From positions 1 through 40,043 of the forward strand of contig JAGIBP010000031.1 in NCBI GenBank assembly GCA_017744285.1: a stretch of 40,043 bases of DNA. The letters run 5' to 3'. This document shows, piece by piece, positions 32,570 through 40,043 of the stretch. A program made the position numbers and the translations under genes. The stretch comes from Variovorax sp. GTDB lineage: Bacteria > Pseudomonadota > Gammaproteobacteria > Burkholderiales > Burkholderiaceae_C. Numbering within the stretch: position 1 is the stretch's first letter; each line of letters begins with the position of its first letter. The notes beneath the pieces are model-generated. The model saw nothing but the letters and a program-made list of their open reading frames with translations. It was not told the origin of the DNA and did not search any database.

Positions 32570-33988
32570 ATGCCTTCGTTGACCTACCTTACGCTGGACA
32601 AGGACGTCCGGCAAGTCCAGCAGTCCGACGTCGACGCCTTCGCGGCGCAGATCGCGGGCGGGGTCCTGCGCCTGGGCGACGCGGCCTACGACGAAGCCCG
32701 CAAAGTGTGGAACGGCACCGTCGACCGCCGGCCGGCGCTGATCGCCCGCTGCACCGGCGACGCCGACGTGCAGGCTGGCGTGCGCTTCGCCCAGGCGCAC
32801 CGGATGCTCCTGAGCGTGCGCGGCGGCGGCCATCACATCGCGGGCAACGCGGTGGCCGAGGGCGGGCTGATGCTCGACATGTCGGGCATGAAGACGGTCG
32901 ACGTCGATGCCGCGGGCCGCCGCGCGCGCGTGGGTGCCGGCGCGCTTCTCGGCGACTTCGACAAGGCGGCGCAGGCGCACGGCCTGGCGACGCCGCTGGG
33001 CATCAACTCGACCACCGGTGTCGCGGGCCTCACGCTGGGCGGCGGCTTCGGCTGGCTGTCGCGGCGCCACGGGCTCACCGTGGACAACCTCGAGAGCATC
33101 CGCGTGGTCACCGCGGACGGCGCCGTCCGCACCACTTCGGCGAGCGCCGAGCCCGAGCTCTTCTGGGCCCTGCGCGGCGGCGGCGGCAACTTCGGCGTCG
33201 CGACTTCGTTCGAGTTCAGGCTGCACCCGGTGGGGCCGGAAGTGCATGCCGGCCTGGTGGTCTACCCCTTCGCGCAGGCGCGGAAAGTCCTGCGCGCATG
33301 GCGCGATTTCAACCGCGGCTCGCCGGACGAACTGAGCGTGTGGACCGTGATGCGCAAGGCGCCGCCGCTGCCCTTCCTGCCCGAGTCGGCGCACGGCACC
33401 GAGGTCGTGATCTTCCCGCTGGTGTACTGCGGCGACATGAAGGCCGGCGAGGCGGCCGCCGCGCCGGTGGCGAAGTTCGGCGAACCGACGGCGGTGGCGC
33501 TGGGCCCCACGCCCTACGCTGGCTTCCAGACCGCCTTCGATCCGCTCCTCGCGCCGGGCAGCCGCAATTACTGGAAGTCCAACAACTTCAGCCAGCTCAG
33601 CGATGCGGCGATCGACGTGCTGATTGCGAACGTCGAGCGCCTCCCCGGGCCGGCCTGCGAGATTTTCGTGGCGCAACTGGGCGGCGCGATGGGACGCGTG
33701 AAGCAGTCCGACACCGCCTTCCCGGGCCGCGACGCGAACTACATCATGAACGTGCACGGCCGCTGGGACGAGCCGGCGGACGACGACAAGGTGCGCGACT
33801 GGGCGCGCCGCGTGTTCCAGGAAGCCGCGCCGCATGCGACCGCGAGCGGCTACGTCAACTTCCTCACCGAGGACGAGGCCGAACGCGTGGAGGGAAGCTA
33901 CGGCCCGAACTACGCCCGGCTGCAGGCCGCCAAGCGCCAGTACGACCCGGACAACCTCTTCCGCATGAACCTCAACATCGCGCCGTAA
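32570..33988 (+). CDS. FAD-linked oxidase, berberine-bridge/PCMH type
   Basis: This 472-residue flavoprotein has a PCMH-type FAD domain (about 55-230) with RGGGHHIAGNA, where H88 is the probable 8-alpha flavin link. GGGFGWLSRRHGLTVDNL begins at about 157. A BBE-type C-terminal segment, YDPDNLFRMNLNI, closes the protein. The stretch before GGGFGW has no cysteine, so the second covalent flavin bond seen in some relatives is unlikely. Such enzymes oxidise sugars, alcohols or aromatic compounds using oxygen. The ATG at 32570 has a GAGGAG ribosome binding site. It is divergent from the AraC gene and is followed after 12 bases by the TPR gene. The substrate cannot be told. Confidence 0.93.
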   Translation: MPSLTYLTLDKDVRQVQQSDVDAFAAQIAGGVLRLGDAAYDEARKVWNGTVDRRPALIARCTGDADVQAGVRFAQAHRMLLSVRGGGHHIAGNAVAEGGLMLDMSGMKTVDVDAAGRRARVGAGALLGDFDKAAQAHGLATPLGINSTTGVAGLTLGGGFGWLSRRHGLTVDNLESIRVVTADGAVRTTSASAEPELFWALRGGGGNFGVATSFEFRLHPVGPEVHAGLVVYPFAQARKVLRAWRDFNRGSPDELSVWTVMRKAPPLPFLPESAHGTEVVIFPLVYCGDMKAGEAAAAPVAKFGEPTAVALGPTPYAGFQTAFDPLLAPGSRNYWKSNNFSQLSDAAIDVLIANVERLPGPACEIFVAQLGGAMGRVKQSDTAFPGRDANYIMNVHGRWDEPADDDKVRDWARRVFQEAAPHATASGYVNFLTEDEAERVEGSYGPNYARLQAAKRQYDPDNLFRMNLNIAP

Positions 33989-34000
33989 GGAGATGCCGCC

Positions 34001-35251
34001 GTGAACCTGCTCGACGATCGCGGCTGCAGCGTCACCGGCGCCACGTGCGGTGCACTGGCCGCCTACGAAGGCGCGCTCGCCGCGTTCCTGGGCTGGCGCG
34101 CCGGCGTCGATGCAAGGCTGGACATCGCGATGCGCGAGGCGCCGGCCTTCGTCATGCCGCTCGTGCTCAAGGCGTGGCAGCTCATCTGCCGCCGCGATCT
34201 TCGGCAGGTGCGGCTCGCGCGCCCGGTGCTGGCGCGCGCCGCAGCGCTGGCTTCCAACCGGCGCGAGCGGATGCATCTCGGCGCGATCGCCGCGGTGCTC
34301 GCCGACGACTACGAGGGCGCGAAGGCGCGCCTCGGCGAGCTGCTGCGCGAGCACCCGCGGGATGCGCTGGCCCTCCAGGTGGCGCATGCGCTCGACCACG
34401 TGACCGGCGACGAAGCGCAGATGCGCCACCGTGTGGCCTCGGTGCTGCCGGCGTGGTCCGCGGACCTGCCCGGCTATCACGCGATCCTGTCGATGCACGC
34501 CTTCAGCCTCGAGGAGAGCGGCCAGTACCAGCGCGCGAAGGAAGTCGCCCTGACCGCCCTCGCGCTGGACCCGCACGACGTGCGTGCACACCATGCGATG
34601 GCGCATATCTTCGAGATGACCGAAGACGCCGATGCCGGCCTGGACTGGATGCACCGGCACGTGGCCGCCTGGAGCGACGGGACCGTGGTCGCCACGCACT
34701 GCTGGTGGCACCTGGCGCTCTTTCACCTCGCGCGCGCCGAATGGAGCCATGCGCTCGCGCTGTACGACCACCGCGTGCGCAGCGGCCACTCGCTGGAAAT
34801 CTCCGACCTGATCGACGCCACCGCGCTGCTGTGGCGCATCGACCTCCATCGCGGGGATCTCGGCCTGCGCTGGGCCGAGCTCGCGGCCGCATGGGCCTCG
34901 CACATCGACGACCGTTTCTGCAGCTTCAACGACCTGCACGCGGCGCTCGCCTTCGTCGGCGCGCGCGAATGGAGCCTGGCGCGTCGACTGGAGTGCGCGC
35001 TGGTCGATGCGCAGGCGAAACCCACGCGCCACGGCGCGAGCACGCGCGAACTCGGCCTGGCCGCGTGCCGCGCGATGATGGCCTTCGGACGCGGCGATCA
35101 TCCGCTCGCCGTCACGCTGCTGGCGAGCCTGCCCGCGCTGGCGCATCGGCTCGGCGGCAGCCATGCGCAGCGCGACGTGCTGCACGTGACGCTTCGCGAG
35201 GCGGTCGAGCGGTTGTGCGTCGCCGCTTGTCGTTCACTGCAGAGTGCCTGA
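34001..35251 (+). CDS. Tetratricopeptide repeat protein, TTC38-like
   Basis: This 416-residue, all-helical cytoplasmic protein resembles the TTC38 family. Helical repeats run across the whole chain, with family marks in LLREHPRDALALQVAHALDH, LDPHDVRAHHAMAHIFEM and THCWWHLALFHL. The histidines and tryptophans in these segments are well conserved in the family. No function is established for it to my knowledge; binding of a partner protein is expected. The GTG start at 34001 has a strong AAGGAG ribosome binding site and lies 12 bases after the FAD-linked oxidase gene, and this pairing suggests that the two act together. A gap of 138 bases follows before the peroxiredoxin gene. Confidence 0.85.
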   Translation: MNLLDDRGCSVTGATCGALAAYEGALAAFLGWRAGVDARLDIAMREAPAFVMPLVLKAWQLICRRDLRQVRLARPVLARAAALASNRRERMHLGAIAAVLADDYEGAKARLGELLREHPRDALALQVAHALDHVTGDEAQMRHRVASVLPAWSADLPGYHAILSMHAFSLEESGQYQRAKEVALTALALDPHDVRAHHAMAHIFEMTEDADAGLDWMHRHVAAWSDGTVVATHCWWHLALFHLARAEWSHALALYDHRVRSGHSLEISDLIDATALLWRIDLHRGDLGLRWAELAAAWASHIDDRFCSFNDLHAALAFVGAREWSLARRLECALVDAQAKPTRHGASTRELGLAACRAMMAFGRGDHPLAVTLLASLPALAHRLGGSHAQRDVLHVTLREAVERLCVAACRSLQSA

Positions 35252-35389
35252 GGCGCACCGCCAGGACGTCACAAACCGATACCTGCGCTCGCGCCCCGTT
35301 CGCGCCGCGCCCCCTGGCGGTCCCGCGCCCGGAGTGGTAATTTGCAGGGCTCTCTGCTTCTGCCCCGCAGGGCGCGAAGGAGTCCCGCC

Positions 35390-36043
35390 ATGAGCACCAC
35401 CGCCATGAGCCATCCCCTGGCACCGGGCGAACCGGCCCCCGACTTCGCATTGCCGGCCGTCGCCGATGCCGACACCATCTCGCTCACCGACTACCGCGGA
35501 CGAAGCCCGCTGTTCCTGGCCCTGCTGGTGGGCTTGTGGTGTCCCTTCTGCCGGCGGCAGATCGTCCAGCTCGGCGCCTACGACGACAAGCTCAAGGCCC
35601 TGGGCGTCGAAAGCCTGGCGGTGGTCGCGACCGCGCCCGAGAATGCGCGGCGCTACTTCAAGTTCCGGCCCACGCGGCTGCGCCTGGCCGCCGACCCCGG
35701 GTTGTCGACGCACCGTGCGTACGGCGTGCCCAAGCCCGAGCCCACGCCCGAGCTGCTGCAGGCGCTGGACCAGGTCCGCGTGAATCCTTTCGGCGATCTG
35801 CCCGAACCGCTGCCGGTCGCCGAAGCGGCGAAGGTGATCCAGCAGTTCGATGGCTACGTGAACACGCCGGTGGACGACGCCGAGGTGGAACGGCAGTGGC
35901 CGCAGCTCAAGGCCTACTTCATGATCGACCGCGACGGGATCGTCCGGTGGGCCGACGTCGAGTGCAGCCACGACGGCCTCGCCGGCATCGGGAAGCTGGC
36001 CTCGCAGGAGATCATCCTGGGCGCGGCACGCGCCCTGCACTAA
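35390..36043 (+). CDS. Peroxiredoxin-like AhpC/TSA domain protein
   Basis: This 217-residue thioredoxin-fold protein has the AhpC/TSA-type beginning GEPAPDFALPAV and the redox motif LWCPFCRRQ (C51 and C54). The two cysteines with two residues between them are closer to a thioredoxin-like reductase site than to classic 2-Cys peroxiredoxins, but the overall plan is that of peroxiredoxin-like proteins. A role in peroxide removal or thiol redox is expected. There is no signal peptide, so it acts in the cytoplasm. The ATG at 35390 has a GAAGGAG ribosome binding site. An upstream in-frame ATG at 35342 would add 16 basic residues and is not preferred. It may protect against peroxide made by the FAD oxidase encoded upstream. 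Confidence 0.86.
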   Translation: MSTTAMSHPLAPGEPAPDFALPAVADADTISLTDYRGRSPLFLALLVGLWCPFCRRQIVQLGAYDDKLKALGVESLAVVATAPENARRYFKFRPTRLRLAADPGLSTHRAYGVPKPEPTPELLQALDQVRVNPFGDLPEPLPVAEAAKVIQQFDGYVNTPVDDAEVERQWPQLKAYFMIDRDGIVRWADVECSHDGLAGIGKLASQEIILGAARALH

Positions 36044-36047
36044 CCCC

Positions 36048-36566
36048 TCAGTCGAGCGCGGCCACGGCGCGCCACATGTGCACCTTGGAGAGGTATGCCG
36101 TGCCAACCACCACCGCGTAGGGCTCGACGCCGAATGGCTCGAAGCCGCAGCGCTCGTAGAGGGTCCGCGCCGCGGTGTTGCCTTCGGTCACCGTGAGCTG
36201 GACGATCTTCACGCCCTCTCGCCCCGCGGCCTCGTGCAGCAGCGCCTGCACCAGCTGCCGCCCGGTCCCGGCGCCGCGCGCGGACGGCGCGACGTACATG
36301 CCGAACAGGTCGGCCTTGTGCCGCGCCTTCTCGCGCGACTGGAACAGAAGGCCCGCCGCACCCTCGAGCGTGTCGCCGTCGAAGGCGCCGAACACCACCT
36401 GCTCGGCGCGCGGCGACGGATCGAGCCGCTGCTCCCACCAGGACAGCGGCAGCGCCGCGCGCTCCGCCGGGGTCGACGTGAACGCGTCCGGGTGCCGTGC
36501 ATAGGCCGCGAGCATCAACGCCCGGTAAGCCGTGGCGTCGGCGGGCGCGAGGCGGCGTATCGTCAT
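36048..36566 (-). CDS. GNAT family N-acetyltransferase
   Basis: This 172-residue protein has a typical GNAT fold. It begins MTIRRLAPADATAYRALM. The acetyl-CoA site is LFGMYVAPSARGAGTGRQLV, with the R-x-x-G-x-G type loop. It ends with the TVTEGNTAARTLYERCGFEPFG segment that is common in the family. The acceptor, whether a small amine, an antibiotic or a protein, cannot be predicted. It starts three bases after the exonuclease I stop on the same strand and so is the last gene of the cardiolipin synthase - sbcB operon. Its 3' end lies four bases from the convergent peroxiredoxin gene. Confidence 0.93.
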   Translation of the reverse strand: MTIRRLAPADATAYRALMLAAYARHPDAFTSTPAERAALPLSWWEQRLDPSPRAEQVVFGAFDGDTLEGAAGLLFQSREKARHKADLFGMYVAPSARGAGTGRQLVQALLHEAAGREGVKIVQLTVTEGNTAARTLYERCGFEPFGVEPYAVVVGTAYLSKVHMWRAVAALD

Positions 36567-36569
36567 CGC

Positions 36570-38012
36570 TCAGATCGCCGGCGCGATGGCTTCGGCGTAC
36601 TCGTACAAGGCGCCGAGGATCTGCTCGGCGCGCTCGTCCGCGGTTTCTGCCAGCGTGTCGATCTGCGCGAAAAGCTCGTCGACATTGCGCGCGCCGCCCT
36701 CGCCCTCCAGAAGCCTGGCCGCGCGATGCGCTTCCCAGCGCTCGGTTTCTTCTTCGCTGAGCGTCTCGACGAAGTTGCGCGCGCGGTAGCGGAAGAACAG
36801 CTCCTCGAGCCGCTGGTCGTCGAAACCGGTGCGCGCCTGCGCCAGCTGCGCCGGCGCCAGCGCGCGCAACTGCGTCAGGCGCCGCCGATCGCCGTTGCCG
36901 ACGAAGCCTCCGTAGAGGTCTTCGTCCACATCGGGCGTGTCTTCCTTCGGCCGTGCGAAGACCTGGGGCCAGATGGCGCTCATGTCCGGCAACTGGGCGG
37001 CGATCGCGGCATGGTGCAGGGCGGCATCCATGTCGATGCCCCAGCGCGCGGCCATCTGCGGCGCGAGGGTGCGCAGGTTGCCGACGACCATGGGCGACTT
37101 GTTCAGATGGATGCCCTTGATCGGCAGCCGCACCACGCCTTCGGGCAACTCGGCGCCGCGGGTGAACAGCCGAAGCCGCATCGTCTCGACGTCGAGACTG
37201 CCGAGTTCGCTCGGGTCATGCGCGAGGTCCCAGGCGAGCAGCTCGTTCTTGTTGGTCGGATGGCTCGCGAGCGGCCACATGACCGCGAGGCAGCCGCGCT
37301 CGGCCGGGAACATGCCCGAGACATGCAGGAAAGGCCGCATGCTCTCGCGGGTTGCCGGCAGCCCCAGTTCGCTCGCCACCCGGTCCTTGCGGTGCAGCGA
37401 GAAGGCGAAGTCGAACAACCGCGGCTGCCGGTCGCGGATGAGCCGCGCGAGCGCGATGGTCGCGCGCACGTCCGAGAGTGCGTCGTGGGCCGCCTCGTGC
37501 ACCAGGCCGTTGGCACGGGCAAGGTCTTCCAGCTTGAAGCTCTGGCTGCCGTCCGCCTTCCTCGGCCATTCGATGCCGTCGGGGCGCAGCGCGTAGGTCA
37601 GGCGCACCACGTCGAGCAGGTCCCAGCGGCCGCAGTCGTTCTGCCACTCGCGCGCATAGGGATCGATCAGGTTGCGCCAGAAGAGGAAGCGCGTCACCTC
37701 GTCGTCGAAGCGGATCGTGTTGTAGCCGACGCCGATGGTGCCGGGCTGCGAGAAGGCGCGCTCGATCTGCGCGGCGAACTCGTGCTCGGGCACGCCGCGC
37801 GCCAGGCACTCCTGCGGCGTGATCCCGGTGATCAGGCAGGCCTCGGGGCTCGGCAGGTAGTCGGGCGCCGGCTTGCAGTAGATCATCAATGGCTCGCCGA
37901 TCTCGTTGAGCTCGGCATCGGTGCGGATCGCGGCGAACTGCGCCGGTCGATCGCGGCGTGGTACGGCGCCGAAGGTCTCGTAGTCGTGCCAGAGGAAGGT
38001 ATGAGGAGCCAT
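36570..38012 (-). CDS. sbcB: Exodeoxyribonuclease I
   Basis: This 480-residue nuclease digests single-stranded DNA from the 3' end and acts in mismatch repair and recombination. The DEDDh exonuclease residues are visible: HDYETFG near the N-terminus, GYNTIRFDDEV, and HDALSDVRATI. The later WDLAHDPSELGSLD, VRLPIKGIHLNKSP and FRYRARNFVETLSEEE segments are typical of ExoI's SH3-like and C-terminal domains that bind SSB and DNA. The ATG at 38012 is two bases after the cardiolipin synthase stop, so both are cotranscribed. The protein is complete and close to the usual 475 residues. Confidence 0.96.
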   Translation of the reverse strand: MAPHTFLWHDYETFGAVPRRDRPAQFAAIRTDAELNEIGEPLMIYCKPAPDYLPSPEACLITGITPQECLARGVPEHEFAAQIERAFSQPGTIGVGYNTIRFDDEVTRFLFWRNLIDPYAREWQNDCGRWDLLDVVRLTYALRPDGIEWPRKADGSQSFKLEDLARANGLVHEAAHDALSDVRATIALARLIRDRQPRLFDFAFSLHRKDRVASELGLPATRESMRPFLHVSGMFPAERGCLAVMWPLASHPTNKNELLAWDLAHDPSELGSLDVETMRLRLFTRGAELPEGVVRLPIKGIHLNKSPMVVGNLRTLAPQMAARWGIDMDAALHHAAIAAQLPDMSAIWPQVFARPKEDTPDVDEDLYGGFVGNGDRRRLTQLRALAPAQLAQARTGFDDQRLEELFFRYRARNFVETLSEEETERWEAHRAARLLEGEGGARNVDELFAQIDTLAETADERAEQILGALYEYAEAIAPAI

Positions 38013-38014
38013 TG

Positions 38015-39514
38015 TCAAAGCAGAGGAGAAAACAAGCGCGCCGTGGCTTCGCCCAGGCGCCTCGGGAATTGCTGGCGGCGGTTGGCCCGCACCGGCGACG
38101 CATGGCGCAGGTCGGCCTGGAACTGGGCCACCAGCGCGCCGGCCAGCGCCGGTCCGTAGATCACGGCCGACACTTCGAAATTGAGCCTGAAGCTGCGGTT
38201 GTCGAAGTTGGCGGTGCCGATCATCGCGCAGTTGTCGTCGATCACCAGCGTCTTGGAGTGGAGCATCCGCTCCTTGTATTCCCAGATGCGCACGCCGGCG
38301 GAGATCAACTCGTCGTAGTAGGAACGCGCGGCCGCGCTCACGACCAGCGAATCGCTGCGGCGCGGCACCATGAGCCGCACGTCCACGCCTCGCAGGGCGG
38401 CGCTCGTGAGCGCCATCAGCGCCGGCTCGGTCGGCACGAAGTACGGCGTGGTCAGCCATGCGCGATCCACCGCGCCGTGGATCGCGTCCACCTGCATGCG
38501 ATGGATCGCCTCGACCGCGCTGTCGGGGCCGCTCGTGATGATCTGCACCGGGATGTCGCCCACGCTCTCTTCCGAGTCCACGCGCGGGAACATGCTGTCG
38601 ATGGCCTCGTGCACGTGGCGCAGCGTCTCGCCGGTCGCATAGGTCCAGTCCTCGAGGAAGGTGGTCTGCAGCCACCGGACCACACTGCCCTCGATCTTCA
38701 GGTGGACGTCATGGTAGGCGTCCGGCCGCGTGCGGGCGTCTTCCTCGTCGGTGATGTTGACCCCGCCCGTGAAGCCCACCCGCCCATCGCACACGACGAT
38801 CTTGCGGTGGGTGCGGTAGTTGGTCACCGGGCGCAGGCGCCGGCCGATGCGCGTGTCGTGAAAGAGCGCCACATGCACGCCGGCCTCCCGCATCGGCGCC
38901 ATGAACTTGCGGCCGATACGCTTCGAACCGAGCGCGTCGAGCAAAAGCCGCACCGTGACGCCCGCGCGCGCGCGCTCGATCAGCAGGTCGCGCAGCGCGG
39001 TGCCGATGTTGTCCGGCTCGAAGATGTAGTACTCGAGGTGCACGTGATCGCGGGCCTGCCGGATCGATTCGAAGATGGCGTCGAAGGTGCGCGCGCCGCC
39101 CGACAGCAGTTCGACCGAGGTCGCGCTCGACACCGGCAGCCCGCAAGCCGCCGTGCCCAGCGCGGCCAGCTGGCGCAACGCGGGTGGCGCATGCCTGGCT
39201 GCCTCTCGCAACCGGGCGATATCGCCGGGCGCCTGTTCGATCGCGCGGCTGCGCAGGCGCTTCAGCCGCTGCTTCTTGAGGCGCTGCGGACCGAAGAAGT
39301 AATAGATGACGAAGCCCACGAACGGCAGCAGCGCGAGCGAGAGGATCCAGCTCACGGTCGATACCGGGGCGCGCCTTTGCATCACGATCCAGATCGAGAG
39401 GACCGCGATGTAGCCGCTCCACGCAAGGGAGAGGCCCGTTTTCCATTCCTGACTGAACTCGGGGAGGATCAAGGCGAAAGTTGGGCGGGCAGAAAAAAAG
39501 GCCGGGAGCGCCAT
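38015..39514 (-). CDS. cls: Cardiolipin synthase (phospholipase D family)
   Basis: This is an inner-membrane enzyme that makes cardiolipin, probably from two phosphatidylglycerols as in ClsA. Two transmembrane helices at the N-terminus (AWSGYIAVLSIWIV and WILSLALLPFVGFVIYYFF) are followed by two PLD domains with HKD motifs: HRKIVVCDG and HSKTLVIDD. HLEYYIFEPDNIG and WLTTPYFVPTEPAL are also typical. The start is uncertain. The ATG at 39514 falls in the loop of the clpA terminator hairpin; a TTG at 39472, giving MILPEFSQEW, matches the expected N-terminus of relatives but has no clear ribosome binding site. The stop is two bases before sbcB. The coordinates use the ATG. Confidence 0.9.
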   Translation of the reverse strand: MALPAFFSARPTFALILPEFSQEWKTGLSLAWSGYIAVLSIWIVMQRRAPVSTVSWILSLALLPFVGFVIYYFFGPQRLKKQRLKRLRSRAIEQAPGDIARLREAARHAPPALRQLAALGTAACGLPVSSATSVELLSGGARTFDAIFESIRQARDHVHLEYYIFEPDNIGTALRDLLIERARAGVTVRLLLDALGSKRIGRKFMAPMREAGVHVALFHDTRIGRRLRPVTNYRTHRKIVVCDGRVGFTGGVNITDEEDARTRPDAYHDVHLKIEGSVVRWLQTTFLEDWTYATGETLRHVHEAIDSMFPRVDSEESVGDIPVQIITSGPDSAVEAIHRMQVDAIHGAVDRAWLTTPYFVPTEPALMALTSAALRGVDVRLMVPRRSDSLVVSAAARSYYDELISAGVRIWEYKERMLHSKTLVIDDNCAMIGTANFDNRSFRLNFEVSAVIYGPALAGALVAQFQADLRHASPVRANRRQQFPRRLGEATARLFSPLL

Positions 39515-39526
39515 GCTACCGGCCTT
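39493..39526 (-). terminator. Rho-independent terminator of clpA
   Basis: On the minus strand, an eight-base perfect stem (AAGGCCGG at 39526-39519 pairing with CCGGCCTT at 39505-39498) with a 13-base loop is followed by a run of T. It lies 40 bases after the clpA stop, where a terminator is expected. It overlaps the proposed ATG of cls, so cls transcription must begin downstream or read through. Confidence 0.75.
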
Positions 39527-39566
39527 GGGGACGCGGACGCCGCCGGGAGGCGGCATCGCGATGCGG

Positions 39567-40043
39567 TCAGCCCGTGGCGGTTTCTTCGGCCTCGGGCTTG
39601 GAGCGCCCTTCCTTCTTCGGAAGCGGCTGGATGTCGAGCTGGACCTCTTCCTTGTCGTCGAGGTCGACCGTCAGCCGACCGCCGTCCTGCAGGCGACCGA
39701 ACAGCAGTTCGTCGGCCAGGGCGCGACGGATCGTGTCCTGGATCAGGCGCTGCATCGGACGCGCGCCCATCAGCGGATCGAAGCCCTTCTTGGCGAGGTG
39801 CTTGCGCAGGGCGTCGGTGAAGGTCACGTCGACCTTCTTCTCGGCCAGCTGCGTCTCCAGCTGCAGCAGGAACTTGTCGACCACGCGCAGGATGATCTGC
39901 TCGTCGAGCGCCTTGAAGCTCACGATCGCGTCCAGGCGGTTGCGGAACTCCGGCGTGAACAGGCGCTTGATGTCGCCCATTTCGTCGCCGGCCTGGCGCG
40001 GGTTCGTGAAGCCGATGGTCGCCTTGTTCATCGTCTCGGCACC
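39567..40043 (-). CDS. clpA: ATP-dependent Clp protease ATP-binding subunit ClpA, C-terminal part
   Basis: This is the C-terminal part (about 158 residues) of the ClpA unfoldase, which feeds substrates into the ClpP protease. Visible are GAETMNKATIGF, then FTPEFRNRLDAIVSF with the sensor/arginine-rich segment, and the C-terminal small domain with GFDPLMGARPMQRLIQDTIRRALADELLFG. It ends in a charged tail (KKEGRSKPEAEE) typical of ClpA. The gene continues beyond the right edge of the window, so the apparent ATG at 40031 is internal. A rho-independent terminator follows 40 bases after its stop. ClpS usually lies upstream of clpA, which would be outside the window. Confidence 0.95.
   Translation of the reverse strand, partial: GAETMNKATIGFTNPRQAGDEMGDIKRLFTPEFRNRLDAIVSFKALDEQIILRVVDKFLLQLETQLAEKKVDVTFTDALRKHLAKKGFDPLMGARPMQRLIQDTIRRALADELLFGRLQDGGRLTVDLDDKEEVQLDIQPLPKKEGRSKPEAEETATG

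Noticed and set aside
32552..35185. An 877-codon minus-strand open frame opposite the FAD oxidase and TPR genes
   Set aside because: It is a shadow of two well-supported plus-strand genes, with composition typical of antisense frames.

Overview
The window is about 40 kb of very GC-rich, densely coded DNA. Gene content and protein style (Bug-type tripartite tricarboxylate receptor, NrsF-type anti-sigma, DUF853 HerA-like ATPase, YebC next to purD, aryl polyene genes of burkholderial type) suggest a betaproteobacterium of the Burkholderiales, most likely Comamonadaceae close to Variovorax. The placement is inferred from protein resemblance, not from a marker gene. No rRNA, tRNA, IS element, CRISPR or phage gene was seen. 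No gene-free stretch exceeds 300 bases; the largest gap is about 240 bases (1366-1608).

Layout. 1-1365 (minus): yebC and the start of purD. 1609-4250 (plus): a XanB2/FkbO-type chorismatase, a PlsC-type acyltransferase and a family 2 glycosyltransferase. 4269-7964 (minus): a five-gene catabolic operon (LigI-like amidohydrolase, frameshifted SDR, Bug receptor, carboxymuconolactone-decarboxylase-like protein, small EthD-like protein) with a divergent LysR gene at 8035-8919. 8941-19038 (minus): a long, translationally coupled operon of aryl polyene/xanthomonadin type: ACP, COG4648 membrane protein, AMP-ligase fused to a hotdog domain, LpxL-like acyltransferase, LolA-like carrier, MMPL exporter, polysaccharide deacetylase, methyltransferase, dehydratase, FabG-type reductase, with a GST gene at its tail. 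19139-20656 (plus): a HerA-like ATPase. 20669-21900 (minus): an ECF sigma factor with its NrsF/DUF1109 anti-sigma. 22068-31357 (plus): an operon for the URC route of uracil catabolism (URC1, URC4, uracil phosphoribosyltransferase), a four-component BMP-type nucleobase/nucleoside ABC transporter, and cytosine deaminase. 31370-36043: an AraC regulator divergent from an FAD-linked oxidase, then a TTC38-like TPR protein and a thioredoxin-fold peroxiredoxin. 36048-40043 (minus): clpA (3' part), a terminator, cardiolipin synthase, exonuclease I (sbcB), GNAT acetyltransferase.

How they work together. The 1609-4250 and 9549-19038 blocks together look like one pathway. The chorismatase would supply a hydroxybenzoate starter and the AMP-ligase would load it on the ACP. 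FabG and the dehydratases would process each elongation cycle. The acyltransferases, LolA-like protein and MMPL exporter would attach the product to a lipid and move it to the outer membrane. No ketosynthase is visible in the window, and the two blocks are separated by the catabolic operon; this is the most unusual architectural feature. In the URC operon, the transporter would import pyrimidines, cytosine deaminase would give uracil, and uracil phosphoribosyltransferase would give UMP. URC1 and URC4, whose exact chemistry I do not know to be settled, would carry the degradation onward.
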